This document shows positions 44,476-53,889 of a DNA stretch of 64,000 bases, in pieces (position 1 is the first letter of the stretch; each line of letters begins with the position of its first letter). Below the pieces are notes generated by a model, which saw only the letters and a program-made list of their open reading frames with translations, was not told where the DNA came from and did not search any database. A program made the position numbers and the translations under genes. The DNA comes from JABCYV01 sp963696025 (GTDB taxonomy: Bacteria > Acidobacteriota > Terriglobia > Terriglobales > Acidobacteriaceae). Location: NCBI GenBank assembly GCA_963696025.1, contig CAVOII010000007.1, positions 124,001-188,000 of the forward strand, in the 5' to 3' direction.

Positions 44476-46779
44476 ATGAATCTCGGTCTTGTACTGTTTT
44501 TTCTCTACCACTATGGTTTTCTGGCGCTGTTTACGTTATTTGCCTACTTGATCGGGGCCCGCCTTACCGGGAGTGTGCCTTATCATTCCGCTTCTGAAAA
44601 ATTCTGCTTCTCTACCGGTCTAGGCCTCGGCGTGATTGCATACTTCGTCTTCGCCGTTGGTCTCGCGCGCCTCCTGACTCGCGGGGTTGTGCTCGTGCTG
44701 TTCACAACCATCGCTGTTCTTCTGTCGCCGTCGTTGCTGGAACTAGCGAGAGACGCGGAACAGTTGCGCCGGAGACTTCGGTCTCGTTGGACTTCGCTCT
44801 ACGGCATTATTCTTGTTTTATTGAGTCCCATCCTGCTGCTGCCGCTGTATCCTCCAACCCAATGGGATGCGACGAGTTATCACCTCGCTGCCGCGAAGAT
44901 TTACGCGAATTCTCACGCCGTCGTGTTTACGCCGTATCTACGCTTTCCAGTGTTTCCGCAGTTGAACGAAATGTTGTTCAGTTTGATGCTATTGCTGTAC
45001 GACGACATCAGCGCGCAACTTGTGCAGTTTCTGATGATGTGGCTGGTGGCGATAACTCTTTATGCCTGGGGTCGGCGCGCTTTTAGCACCGAAGTCGGCC
45101 TTTGGAGCGGCGTCCTTTGGCTTTCGAATCCGGTCGTGTTATCGCTTGGAGCATCGGCCTATATTGACATTGGCCTAACGCTGTTCGTTGTCCTGGCGGC
45201 GTACGCTTTCTTCAACTGGTATCAGTCTCACAGCACCTCCTGGCTCCTCCTTTCTGCTGTGTTTTTTGGGTTCGCTGCTGGGTCCAAGTACTTGGCGCTT
45301 TTCCCTCTGGCAGTATTCGGGCTATTCCTGCTGTATTGGGCTGCGAAGGAACGACGATTTCGGGAAGTGATTGCGTTTACGGTGCTCGCTGCCGCGGTTG
45401 CAAGCCCCTGGTATATTCGCAACCTCTATTACACGGGAAACCCCGTCTGGCCATACTTCGGATCCAAGTTGGGTTACGGCAATTGGAATCCCGATGACCT
45501 AAGGGCAGTGTCGCAGGAGCAGGCGTCCTACGGCACCGGTAAAGGGATAACAGATCTGATCATGCTGCCCTGGAATCTCGTCTTTCATGGACCAATGTTT
45601 CACGCCGACTCGAGCGATCTGTCTCCCGTTTACTTGCTGCTGCTTCCCCTATCTCTGATAGCGGCATGGAAGAACTCTTATCTGCGCACATTGTTGGTTG
45701 TTGCCGGGCTTTACACGTTGTCTTGGTTCAGCACAGTCCAAGTACTCCGATATTTGCTTTTGGCAGTGCCCTTCCTCAGCCTCGTGACGGCAGCCGCGCT
45801 AGACACCTATGTCTTCGGCTGGCTACGAGCAAAACGTCGCACAGTCAGCAGTGTCCACGCCGGTATCATTTGCATCCTGCTTTTAGGCTCCGGCCTAGGG
45901 CGCGCAACCTCACTGCGACGGCCAGCGCTACCGCCCGCAACATCACAGCAAAGGGATTCGTTTCTCGGACAATCTCTTCCTTCCTATCCTGCTTACGAGT
46001 TTTTAAACCACCGGGAGGGTAGCGACTACACTGTGTACGCCCTCGACGGCGCCAACATGGCATACTTCGCAGATGGTCATTTCATAGGTGATTGGTTTGG
46101 TCCGGCACGATACTCTACGCTTCTCAATCATCTCTCAAAGCCCGAAGAATTATATGAGGAACTTCATAGACTCGGTGCCCAGTACTTACTCATTTACGAA
46201 GCCGGTTCATTTTCAAGTCAGCGCATTGGAGACTCGGTTCTTACTCCAGGTTTTCTCGAAACGCACTTCAAAATCATTTATGCTCGCTCCAATGTGCTTC
46301 TCTTTGAAGTCGACGACCACGTTGAACAAATGAATCGGAGTCCCGAGCTGTTGAGGAACGGCGGGTTTGAGATGTTGAATGCGGGCATACCTATGTCTTG
46401 GTCGAGGACTGGAAAACCTTTGATTGACAGCACGGGAGCTAACAGTCACAACGGTAAAACCGCCGTCCGTGCTGGTGCCGAGGACTGGCTGGCACAAAGG
46501 GTTGCGCTGGACAGCGGCAGAGTCTATTTGCTGCGAAGCTTCAGTCGAGCGATGAAACGGTTGCAGTTTGCTCGACTTCAAATAAACTGGCTGGATCGAG
46601 ACCAAAAGCTGATGTCGGCGGATATTGAGGTTGTCCCGGCGTACTCTACTTGGCACAGCCAAGTCATGGCCGCAAGAGCGCCGGATAACGCCGCCTTTGC
46701 CGATGTCTATGCCAGTGTGCATGGTGATTCCGAAGTTTGGCTTGACGACTTCTCGCTGGTCGAACTCAGATACAAATGA
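44476..46779 (+). CDS. GT39-like glycosyltransferase with C-terminal jelly-roll
   Basis: A 767-residue protein. Residues 1-470 are polytopic, with the GT-C first-loop motif LLPLYPPTQWDATSYHLAAA (Asp131 region) and PVWPYFGSKLGY in a later loop. Residues about 480-610 are a soluble domain (YPAYEFLNHREGSDYTVYAL). The last 140 residues form a predicted carbohydrate-binding-like beta-sandwich (LLRNGGFEMLNAGIPMSW through VWLDDFSLVELRY, the usual CBM_4_9-type ends). The paralogue at 55363 has the same architecture. Expected to move a sugar from a polyprenyl-phosphate donor to a periplasmic acceptor; the added sandwich may grip the glycan. Substrate unknown. Confidence 0.75.
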   Translation: MNLGLVLFFLYHYGFLALFTLFAYLIGARLTGSVPYHSASEKFCFSTGLGLGVIAYFVFAVGLARLLTRGVVLVLFTTIAVLLSPSLLELARDAEQLRRRLRSRWTSLYGIILVLLSPILLLPLYPPTQWDATSYHLAAAKIYANSHAVVFTPYLRFPVFPQLNEMLFSLMLLLYDDISAQLVQFLMMWLVAITLYAWGRRAFSTEVGLWSGVLWLSNPVVLSLGASAYIDIGLTLFVVLAAYAFFNWYQSHSTSWLLLSAVFFGFAAGSKYLALFPLAVFGLFLLYWAAKERRFREVIAFTVLAAAVASPWYIRNLYYTGNPVWPYFGSKLGYGNWNPDDLRAVSQEQASYGTGKGITDLIMLPWNLVFHGPMFHADSSDLSPVYLLLLPLSLIAAWKNSYLRTLLVVAGLYTLSWFSTVQVLRYLLLAVPFLSLVTAAALDTYVFGWLRAKRRTVSSVHAGIICILLLGSGLGRATSLRRPALPPATSQQRDSFLGQSLPSYPAYEFLNHREGSDYTVYALDGANMAYFADGHFIGDWFGPARYSTLLNHLSKPEELYEELHRLGAQYLLIYEAGSFSSQRIGDSVLTPGFLETHFKIIYARSNVLLFEVDDHVEQMNRSPELLRNGGFEMLNAGIPMSWSRTGKPLIDSTGANSHNGKTAVRAGAEDWLAQRVALDSGRVYLLRSFSRAMKRLQFARLQINWLDRDQKLMSADIEVVPAYSTWHSQVMAARAPDNAAFADVYASVHGDSEVWLDDFSLVELRYK

Positions 46780-46915
46780 CTAGCCTGGAATTGTCCATGA
46801 ATCGGAGCTGGATCGCAGATTATTTTGGAAACCTGTGTTTTGCCGAACATACTTGAATTGACACCTACGTGGTACGAGCGATCAAATAGTGCCGTTACAA
46901 GGTCGTGAGACAGAA

Positions 46916-47641
46916 ATGTCCGCGAAGTACCAACGCGTACTGGTCATTATTCCGGCGTACAACGAGGCCTTAAGCTTGCCGAGGGTCGTAAATACCCTCC
47001 GCTCTCGATATCCAAACATTGATGTTCTGATCGTTGACGATGGCTCCACGGACCAAACGCAGTCGATCATGTCCAAACTGCCAGTTAGGGTTCTCTGTCT
47101 GCCATGCAACCTTGGTGTCGGTGGTGCGGTACAGACGGGTTTGATGGTGGCTCTCGAAGATAATTATGACGTGGCCATCCAGGTAGACGGGGATGGACAG
47201 CATCCGCCTGAAGAGATAGATAAGCTTCTGACGGCTCTGGAGGAAAATGGCTGCGACATGGTACTTGGGTCGCGATTTCTTGCCATGGCAGGTTTCCAGT
47301 CGACGCTGAGCAGGCGGTTTGGCATTCGTTTCTTTTCCTCAATATTATCGGCTATCTGCAAGACCCGCATCACAGACGCCACCTCGGGGTTCAGAGCCTG
47401 GACTCGACCTGCTATCGAACTTTTGGCAAGAGACTACCCGGAAGACTACCCAGAAGTTGAGGCAATCTTAAAGGTCCACCAGGCCGGACTGAGGATTTGT
47501 GAGGTTCCGGTACAGATGCTGGAGAGAACTGCAGGGCGGTCCAGCATCCGAACAGCCCAAGCGATCACATACATGATTAAGGTCCCGCTCGCGATTGTTA
47601 TGAACCTGCTTCGCAAGCGGGAGACTTCAACTTCACGATAG
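46916..47641 (+). CDS. GT2 glycosyltransferase, DPM1/polyprenyl-phosphate type
   Basis: A 241-residue family 2 enzyme from the ATG at 46916; a GTG at 46889 adds nine unlikely residues. Motifs: VLVIIPAYNEALSLPRVVNT, VLIVDDGSTDQTQSI, AIQVDGDGQHPPEEIDKLL (DxD metal site DGDGQ) and VLGSRFLAMAGFQS. There are no long membrane helices at the C-terminus. Relatives load mannose, glucose or similar onto polyprenyl phosphate, the donor used by GT39-type enzymes; that matches the gene next door. Followed by DUF2304 nine bases later. Confidence 0.9.
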   Translation: MSAKYQRVLVIIPAYNEALSLPRVVNTLRSRYPNIDVLIVDDGSTDQTQSIMSKLPVRVLCLPCNLGVGGAVQTGLMVALEDNYDVAIQVDGDGQHPPEEIDKLLTALEENGCDMVLGSRFLAMAGFQSTLSRRFGIRFFSSILSAICKTRITDATSGFRAWTRPAIELLARDYPEDYPEVEAILKVHQAGLRICEVPVQMLERTAGRSSIRTAQAITYMIKVPLAIVMNLLRKRETSTSR

Positions 47642-47650
47642 GAGTTGCAG

Positions 47651-48040
47651 ATGCAGGAACACGGCCAGACCGTCGTTTTTCTAATCACGCTCTGTATTTT
47701 CGCCATGGTGCTTGCATTGGTCAGAAAGAGAAAAATTACCGAGCACTTCGCAGTCCTATGGGTCACCATCGCTCTGGGCCTGCTTCTGGCGTCTTCCTTA
47801 GGTTTTCCTTACCTGTTTCACGTTGCCAAGTTTCTCGGAATCCCCTACCCGCCATCTGCTCTTTTCCTATTGGTCATTTTTGGTTTGACATTGCTGGTGA
47901 TACAACTCTTCGCGTGGGTCTCCAAGCTGAACGAGCGCACCAGGATTCTGGTGCAACAAGTTGCACTCTTGCGTAGTCAGTTAAAACTGGTTGTGAAGCA
48001 TTCCGCAAAAGTGGAAGACCAATTGGAAGCCGATCAATGA
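47651..48040 (+). CDS. DUF2304 membrane protein
   Basis: A 129-residue protein with three membrane helices (TVVFLITLCIFAMVLALV, FAVLWVTIALGLLLASSL, ALFLLVIFGLTLLVIQLF) and a coiled C-terminal tail (about 92-129, NERTRILVQQVALLRSQL). DUF2304 genes very commonly follow DPM1-like GT2 genes and are thought to help with the lipid carrier, although the role is not established. The TTG at 47645 is a weaker start. Its stop overlaps the next gene's ATGATG by four bases, so the two are probably co-translated. Confidence 0.88.
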   Translation: MQEHGQTVVFLITLCIFAMVLALVRKRKITEHFAVLWVTIALGLLLASSLGFPYLFHVAKFLGIPYPPSALFLLVIFGLTLLVIQLFAWVSKLNERTRILVQQVALLRSQLKLVVKHSAKVEDQLEADQ

Positions 48041-48744
48041 TGATGACCATGCGCACCGGTCACAATGTTTCGAGCGACGGCCAACAGCATTCGGAATTTC
48101 GGGGACGAAAGACATTCCAGAGACTCAGGGATTTCGTAACTTTCCCTATCAGAGCCGTAACGTTGTTCGATGTTGACAGATGGGGGCTGACTGCGCTTTC
48201 TTCTGAGAGATTTTACTACGTGTCCGGTGAGGTGCTGGGCTATTGCTTGGATGTCGGATGCGGCAAGAACAACCGATTTATTCAGTGTTTCTTGAATGGG
48301 AATGGAAAAGGTATAGATGTGTTTCGGTACGAAGGTCTTACAGAGGAGCACCTGGTTGAAGACATCACGCATTTCCCGTTCGCCGACTGCACCTTCGACA
48401 CCGTCACGTTCATTGCAAATCTAAATCACGTCCCCAAGTCCAAGAGAGACATTGAACTCTCGGAAGCCCATCGATGTCTCCGACCTGGCGGTAATCTCAT
48501 CGTGACAATGGGAAATCCCACAGCAGAATTGCTGGTGCATGGTGTGGTGTACTTGTATGACAAGTTTTTCGGCACAAATTTTGACATGGATACTGAAAGG
48601 GGAATGGAAGAGGGAGAAGAGTATTATTTGACGACCTCGGAGATCCAATGCCGAATGCAACGTGCGGGCTTCAGAGATATCAGAAGGAAGTATTTTGTCA
48701 CCCAGTGGGGTCTAAATCATCTCTTTGTGGCTTGGAAACCTTGA
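48037..48744 (+). CDS. Class I SAM methyltransferase
   Basis: A 235-residue Rossmann methyltransferase of the Methyltransf_11 type. SAM site YCLDVGCGKNNRFIQC (about 68-83), second acidic position GKGIDVFRYEG, and the post-domain motif HRCLRPGGNLIVTMGNP (about 147-163). It follows GT2 and DUF2304 in one operon. Likely acts on a sugar or glycolipid made by the cluster; the acceptor is unknown. Confidence 0.85.
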   Translation: MMMTMRTGHNVSSDGQQHSEFRGRKTFQRLRDFVTFPIRAVTLFDVDRWGLTALSSERFYYVSGEVLGYCLDVGCGKNNRFIQCFLNGNGKGIDVFRYEGLTEEHLVEDITHFPFADCTFDTVTFIANLNHVPKSKRDIELSEAHRCLRPGGNLIVTMGNPTAELLVHGVVYLYDKFFGTNFDMDTERGMEEGEEYYLTTSEIQCRMQRAGFRDIRRKYFVTQWGLNHLFVAWKP

Positions 48745-48810
48745 TGCGTTTTACCATCTACGCGTCGACAATTGTTTTTGCTCATCGTGAAGTGGAGAGG
48801 ACGTTCTGCG

Positions 48811-49965
48811 CTACTGTGATGTTCGTACTACTACGCATTGTCCACTGGGCAAGTAGAAGGGGTGCTCAGGCTTGTCAGCGAAAAACTCATCGACTGCCTT
48901 TCGTGCTCCAGGGCAGCTAGGAAACCCGTAGTCGTCGAATACCATGATTCCGTCCTTCTCCAGTCGGGGATAGAAAAAAACGCAACTGTCTTTCACCGAC
49001 TGGTAGATATCCGCGTCGATATGAACCATGCAAAACCTAGAATTCTGAATGGGACTGGCAGTATCGGGAAAAAACCCTTTGTAGAATCGCACGTCTCCAC
49101 AACCCTCAAGCTGACGCTGGACAGAATCTAAGGACGTATCCGCGAAGTCACCTTTTCGATGATGGTCAACCGTCGCATCTGTGCAAGGCATGCCCTCGAA
49201 TGTATCGAACAGGTGCAAAACCTTTTTCGCACGAGAAGCGAAGGTAAGAGCCATCAACCGGGCGGTTCCACCTTTGTATACCCCCACTTCTGCGACATCA
49301 CCTTCCAATTCGGAGCACTGCTTGGCGAACTGAAAAAGCATATAGCAGCGAGACCAATCGACCAATGTGTACTCGATCGTTTTTCGGATTTCATTGAACT
49401 CCAGGTCGTTGTTCCAGAGCGGAAGGGGACGCAATGCCTCCTCGTGCTTTCGTTCAGAGATGTTGTTGAAACTGAATACCAATTCATCTTTGCCTGGGTA
49501 GCAATGGAACTCAAACCATGCGTTCAGCGGATTCACGTAGGCCTCAAACCGGCCCGGCGACTGGCCACCTGCAATTCGAGCCAGTTGACTGAACCAGTCG
49601 GCGCTCTCCACATCGGGCAGAACCCCAAGGACGGTCTTACCAATTAGCTCATCTGGTCTTCGATGCAGGATACGGCTCGCCTGTTGATTGACATACACGT
49701 ATCGCCATCGGCGGTCGACGGCAGTAATAGCCACATCAGCGAGGGAGTCAAGAACTCTGGCAGAAGCTTTCGGTGAGCGCCACCGCAACCAAGCTTGCAG
49801 AGCCCACCAGCGATTATCGAACCGTTCGAACCAAATCGTACTATAGGACATCAGGCGAACCTCGCGGCCATGTTTTCGATTGCCCGACCTTTTGGACACG
49901 TTGCGCCATGCAGCGGGGGCATCGAGGATCACGAGCGCGGCGTTGATGCGCGCGGGCGAGTCCAT
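48811..49965 (-). CDS. PAS domain fused to TylF-like methyltransferase
   Basis: A 384-residue fusion. Residues about 69-177 are a PAS domain (VLDSLADVAITAVDRRWRYV, then YVNQQASRILHRRPDELIGK, ending ELVFSFNNISERK). Residues about 195-384 are a TylF/MycF-type macrocin O-methyltransferase: SAM loop EGDVAEVGVYKGGTARLMAL, metal-site CMVHIDADIYQSVKDSC, and GIMVFDDYGFPSCPGARKAV. TylF-type enzymes methylate sugar hydroxyls with Mg2+. PAS domains sense small molecules, redox state or light, so this could be a gated methyltransferase. The fusion is in one frame with no stop between. An alternative start is MSYSTIWFERF at 49851 with GAGG upstream. Convergent with the operon at 46916-48744. Confidence 0.85.
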   Translation of the reverse strand: MDSPARINAALVILDAPAAWRNVSKRSGNRKHGREVRLMSYSTIWFERFDNRWWALQAWLRWRSPKASARVLDSLADVAITAVDRRWRYVYVNQQASRILHRRPDELIGKTVLGVLPDVESADWFSQLARIAGGQSPGRFEAYVNPLNAWFEFHCYPGKDELVFSFNNISERKHEEALRPLPLWNNDLEFNEIRKTIEYTLVDWSRCYMLFQFAKQCSELEGDVAEVGVYKGGTARLMALTFASRAKKVLHLFDTFEGMPCTDATVDHHRKGDFADTSLDSVQRQLEGCGDVRFYKGFFPDTASPIQNSRFCMVHIDADIYQSVKDSCVFFYPRLEKDGIMVFDDYGFPSCPGARKAVDEFFADKPEHPFYLPSGQCVVVRTSQ

Positions 49966-50290
49966 GTAGTCGGAATCTCCTGCTTACATTCCGATCCTCG
50001 AGTCTGTGCATTTCTTCCACGCCGATTCGGATTAGGGTTGCGTCTCAACATTTTATGCGACGAATATCGGATAGTTTACTATGTCCTGGCTGAGGAGCGT
50101 TGGTGCATCTGGGAGTGGCTCGGGCCAACGCCTTGCAGTCCAGAAGCTCGCAGGGTGGGGATGCCGATGCTGCTCGCGTCCGGCGCTCGCCGCCTACAAA
50201 GATTTCCCACGCTCTGGAAAGACGCTGATCCAGACATCCCCATCGTGAAGGAACCCAAGCGCGAGTACGCTAGGCTGCAATAGGGCCGTG
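49966..50290. other. Non-coding stretch ahead of the IS110 element
   Basis: No supported gene. It probably contains the promoter of the PAS-methyltransferase gene and the boundary of the IS110 element, which I cannot fix because IS110 lacks terminal repeats. Confidence 0.4.
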
Positions 50291-50299
50291 GGTTGCGCC

Positions 50300-51530
50300 C
50301 ATTGACCGTCGTTCAATTCGTCTGGTCAAGTAACTCTCAACTGATGTCATAACGACGTCGGCCTCACAACGGACCGAGTAGACTTTGCGGTATCCAACCA
50401 AAGAGGCTCGGGACGAAGGAGGCCGAGATGAAAATTGTAGGCTGTGATCTGCACGCAAGACAACAAACCATAGCCATGGTGGACACTGAAACCGGGGAGT
50501 TCGTGGAGAGGGCACTTTCCCACGAAGGCAACGCCCTGCGAGAGTTTTACGGGGCCTTGGAGGGTCCGGTGGTGGTGGGCATCGAAGCCACGGGATCCAT
50601 GCAGTGGTTCTTGGAACTGCTGCAAGAGTTGGGAATCCAATGCCGTGTGGGAAATCCGGCGAAGATCCGCGCGAAAGAAACGCGGAAGCAGAAGCATGAT
50701 CGACGAGATGCACGGTTGATATTGGAACTGCTCATCGAAGATCGCTTTCCGGAGATTTGGATGCCCTCGATCGAAGAGCGGGACTTGCGAACCTTGCTGC
50801 GGGACCGACATCAGTGGGTAAAGATGCGAGCACGATTGCAGCACACCTTGCAGGCGATCGCCCTCAATCACGCCCTGCGCCGAGGCCACGCGCTCTGGAG
50901 TCAGGCAGGGCAGAACACACTGCAGGCACTGCCCTTGCCACCCTACACCAGTCAGAGACGGACAGAACTGCTGAGCTTGTATGAACAGTTGCAGCAACGA
51001 ATCCAAGAACTAGATAAAGAAGTGGAAGCCCAGGCCCGACAAAGGCTACAGGCGCGCCGGCTGCTAACCCATCCGGGCGTAGGTGCGGTGACGGCTTTGG
51101 CGACCGATGTTTTTCTCGGTGACCCGAGTCGCTTCGACACCGCCAACCAGGTGGCCAGCTACATCGGGATGATTCCGTGTGAGCACACCAGCGGGAAGCG
51201 ACAACGACTGGGAAAACTGACCAAGCAAGGCAACTCCCTGCTGCGCTATCTGTGGACCGAAGCAGGGATGCATGCGGTACGGAAAGACCCGGAGTTGCAA
51301 CGCTTCTATCGGCGCAAGCTCATCCAGAAAGGAATGGGCAAGGCAAGGATCGCAGCGGCACGCAAACTGGGTATCCGGCTGTGGATCATGATGCGTGACC
51401 AGATTGATTACGAACAGTTCTGTCGCCGCGGAAGGTTGCGGCAGAAGGGGAAAGCCCATGCGGGGATGCCTGATTTCAACAGTGGTCCTGCAATGCAGTG
51501 ACCGGGTCAACTGAATAGGCTGCCCGCCTC
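50300..51530 (+). mobile_element. IS110-family insertion sequence, intact transposase
   Basis: A second, unrelated IS110 lineage (its transposase shares only motifs with the one at 12913). Boundaries are estimates: a non-coding left end ahead of 50428, and a right end past 51501 that contains a CCTCCC/GGGAGG hairpin at about 51531-51545. No terminal repeats or duplications seen. Confidence 0.7.
50428..51501 (+). CDS. IS110-family transposase
   Basis: A complete 357-residue DEDD transposase: Asp in MKIVGCDLHARQQT, Glu in VVVGIEATGSMQWFL and the Asp pair in KHDRRDARLILELL. The C-terminal transposase_20 part follows (LLTHPGVGAVTALATDVFLG, then ASYIGMIPCEHTSGKRQRLG with the catalytic Ser). No stops or shifts, so it may be active. 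GGAGG sits five bases before the ATG inside a small hairpin loop (CTCGG 50407-50411 / CCGAG 50423-50427). Confidence 0.95.
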   Translation: MKIVGCDLHARQQTIAMVDTETGEFVERALSHEGNALREFYGALEGPVVVGIEATGSMQWFLELLQELGIQCRVGNPAKIRAKETRKQKHDRRDARLILELLIEDRFPEIWMPSIEERDLRTLLRDRHQWVKMRARLQHTLQAIALNHALRRGHALWSQAGQNTLQALPLPPYTSQRRTELLSLYEQLQQRIQELDKEVEAQARQRLQARRLLTHPGVGAVTALATDVFLGDPSRFDTANQVASYIGMIPCEHTSGKRQRLGKLTKQGNSLLRYLWTEAGMHAVRKDPELQRFYRRKLIQKGMGKARIAAARKLGIRLWIMMRDQIDYEQFCRRGRLRQKGKAHAGMPDFNSGPAMQ

Positions 51531-51545
51531 CCCATGGGAGGGGAG

Positions 51546-51930
51546 TTTGCACAACACATCATGATCGAGCGTGACCGAAGAGATGTCTGGTGGGCTACGC
51601 CACCACAATGATGAAGAAAACGGGCCGAGCCATGCGGTTGGATACATCGAGAAGTAAAGACCGTTGCTCTCTCGAAGGAACCAGTGCGTCTGCGCTGAGG
51701 GGAAAGTATGCACCGACTTACTAAAATGAAACCCCAAGTCCCTTGACACGACCGACGTCGTTAGAGATGTTGTAATCGATTACACCCACTGACTTAACGC
51801 GTTCGGGAGTCCAGTGGAGAAACCCCCAGAGGTAGATACGCCTGCCTTGCATCGGAGCCGCGCCTGGCGGGACTACCATCTGTCCAATTGTTTGTGTTAA
51901 CCTGCCGCCCGACAGGATTCTCCAGGAGGA
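51546..51930. other. Stretch after IS110, no gene seen
   Basis: I find no supported coding frame between the IS110 right end and the small exported protein at 51935. The last 20 bases hold CCAGGAGGAG, its ribosome site. Confidence 0.5.
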
Positions 51931-51934
51931 GACT

Positions 51935-52195
51935 ATGAAAAGCGCTACGCTGATCCTACTTGCGCTGATGATCATGTGGCCCACTGTCCCCTTACTTCCG
52001 GAACCTCCCCAACGGGACGTGCCCGCTGAAATGGAATCGGCCAAGCGCGCACTAGAAGGTGCACGCAATGACCTGGTGCATGCTGGTGGTGACTGGGGCG
52101 GCCACAGGGTGGGAGCGGTCAACCATATCGACGCGGCTTTGAAAGAAATTGGAGAAGCGGAGAAGTGGGCGCGGGAACATCACGATATTAGATGA
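51935..52195 (+). CDS. Small exported helical protein
   Basis: An 86-residue protein with a signal peptide (MKSATLILLALMIMWPTVPL) and an amphipathic helical mature part (MESAKRALEGARNDLVHAGG, then VNHIDAALKEIGEAEKWARE). The pattern A-x-x-x-L-x-x-A with a GGDWGGHR turn matches a small periplasmic acidobacterial family of unknown function. The ribosome site CAGGAGGAG is strong. It stands between two insertion sequences. Confidence 0.7.
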   Translation: MKSATLILLALMIMWPTVPLLPEPPQRDVPAEMESAKRALEGARNDLVHAGGDWGGHRVGAVNHIDAALKEIGEAEKWAREHHDIR

Positions 52196-52284
52196 GCCGG
52201 GCTGCCGACGAATGCACCGAGCCATGTCACGTCTTTGGGTAATGCCTGCCCGGCATGGGTCCTCCACAAGCTCCTTCCGTGTTG

Positions 52285-52326
52285 TAGACAGGCTACATCA
52301 ACTGAGAATCACTGGTGAAATCACGC
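52285..52326 (+). repeat. Dispersed repeat, left half, interrupted by IS1182 copy 3
   Basis: ACAGGCTACATCAACTGAGA then ATCACTGGTGAAATCACGC reaches the IS end; the right half resumes at 53878 with GCGATATTTCAACAGAATCG. Rejoined, it aligns with the copies at 14.44, 25.84 and 27.13 kb. Confidence 0.7.
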
Positions 52327-53877
52327 GTTGGTGTTGAAAAAGTCACCGAGTTGGTGCTTGCGAGGGCGACAACAACAAGGTTATAAGCAGACGAGAGTTA
52401 GTGATGCTGCAGGCAATCGCCATTCTCGGAGGCTGGCTGCTTATGATGGGGCAACACGACCGTTCGGAGTCGCTGTTCTACTACTTCCGCATCGAAGATC
52501 AGGCTCCTCAAAACCACTTGTTAGGTTTCATCGACCGCTAGGTCGGTTTCGATTTTGTGCGGGAGAAGTTGCGTGCATCCTACAGCGAAACGGGGCGACC
52601 GTCGATTGATCCGGAAGTGCTGTTGCGGATCCTGCTGCTGGGGTATCTCTACGGCATCAGCAGTGAGCGGAAGTTGCTGGAAGAACTGGGCATGCACTTG
52701 GCGTGGCGCTGGTTCACCGGGTTGGGGTTCGAGCAGGAGATTCCCCATCACTCGACGTTCTCGAAGAACCGGCATGGCCGCTTTCAGGAGTCGAACTTGT
52801 TTCAGGAGTTGTTGGAGCGCATTGTGGAGCAGTGCATCGCTGCGGGTCTGGTGGAGGGGGAGCAGATGTCGGTCGATGGCAGCTTCATCATGGCGAACGC
52901 GAGCCACCACAGTCGTATCCCCCGCGAACAGTTTAGGGAGGCAGCGCCAGTGAACTATGGGGCGCGAAAGTACCTGGAAGAACTAGAGCAGGAGAACGGC
53001 GATGGCGAAGCCATCCATCCGCAAGACCAGGTGTCGACTACCGACCCGGATTCGACGTAGCTGAGCAAGGGGAATGGCGCTGCCGAACTGGGTTACTTCG
53101 ATAACTATCTGATCGACAATGAAAGCTGGGTGATCGTGGGGGTGCAAGCGACGGCCGCCGGTTTGAGTCAGGAGAGTGCGGCGGCACGAGACATGATCGA
53201 TCGCTACTACCAACGATACGGCCGGCGACCGATGGGGGTGGCGGCCGATAACACCTACGGCAACGGTGAACTGCTGCCAGGGCTCGATGATCGTGGGATT
53301 ACGGCTTACATTCGCGTGAAGCAAGGTCCGAACTCGCCCCCTGATCTATACGGGATCGAGAAGTTCACTTACCTGGCGGAAGAAAACTGCTATCTCTGCC
53401 CCGCAGGCAAGCCACTGAACTACGTGGGTATTAACAAACGGAACCGTGCGCACCGGTACTACTCGACGGTTAAGCGCTGTCGAGGATGTGGGCAGAAGCC
53501 GCAGTGCACGCGCGGCAAGTTCCGTACGATCGCGATCCATACTTGCGAAGCGGCGAGACAGAAGGCCGATGAGGTAGCCAAGACCCCGGAGTTCGCCGTG
53601 GCGCTACGCAAGCAACGGAAAGTGGAGGCTCTGTTCTCGGAACTAAAGAACCAATTGGATTGCGGCGCTTGCGCCTACGCAGAATCAAGTTCGTGCGTGA
53701 GCAGTTCTACCTAGCTGCTGTGGCCCAGAACCGGAAACGACTGGTGCGGTTCCTCAACATGAGAGCGCAACCAGCGATGGCAAGCGCGTAAGCAACCACT
53801 AGCAAAAGAAAAACACGAATCGGAAGAAACTCCCCTGAGGGAAAACGCGTCTTCGAACCGAGTTTTTCAACACCAAC
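52327..53877 (+). mobile_element. IS1182-family element, defective copy 3
   Basis: 1,551 bp, the same length as copy 2 and nearly identical. Terminal inverted repeats are GTTGGTGTTGAAAAA at 52327-52341 and the complement at 53863-53877. The flanks give CGCG on both sides if the outermost G/C is counted with the target (52324-52327 and 53877-53880). The flanks differ from copy 2, so the two are separate insertions. Confidence 0.92.
52404..53791 (+). pseudogene. IS1182 transposase, two stops and a frameshift
   Basis: Carries the two lesions of copy 2 at the same places (TAG at 53058-53060; missing base near 53650-53660). It adds a third of its own: TAG at 52539-52541, where copy 2 has TAC for Tyr in DRYVGFDF. 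Otherwise the protein matches copy 2 with a handful of substitutions. Confidence 0.9.
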
Positions 53878-53889
53878 GCGATATTTCAA

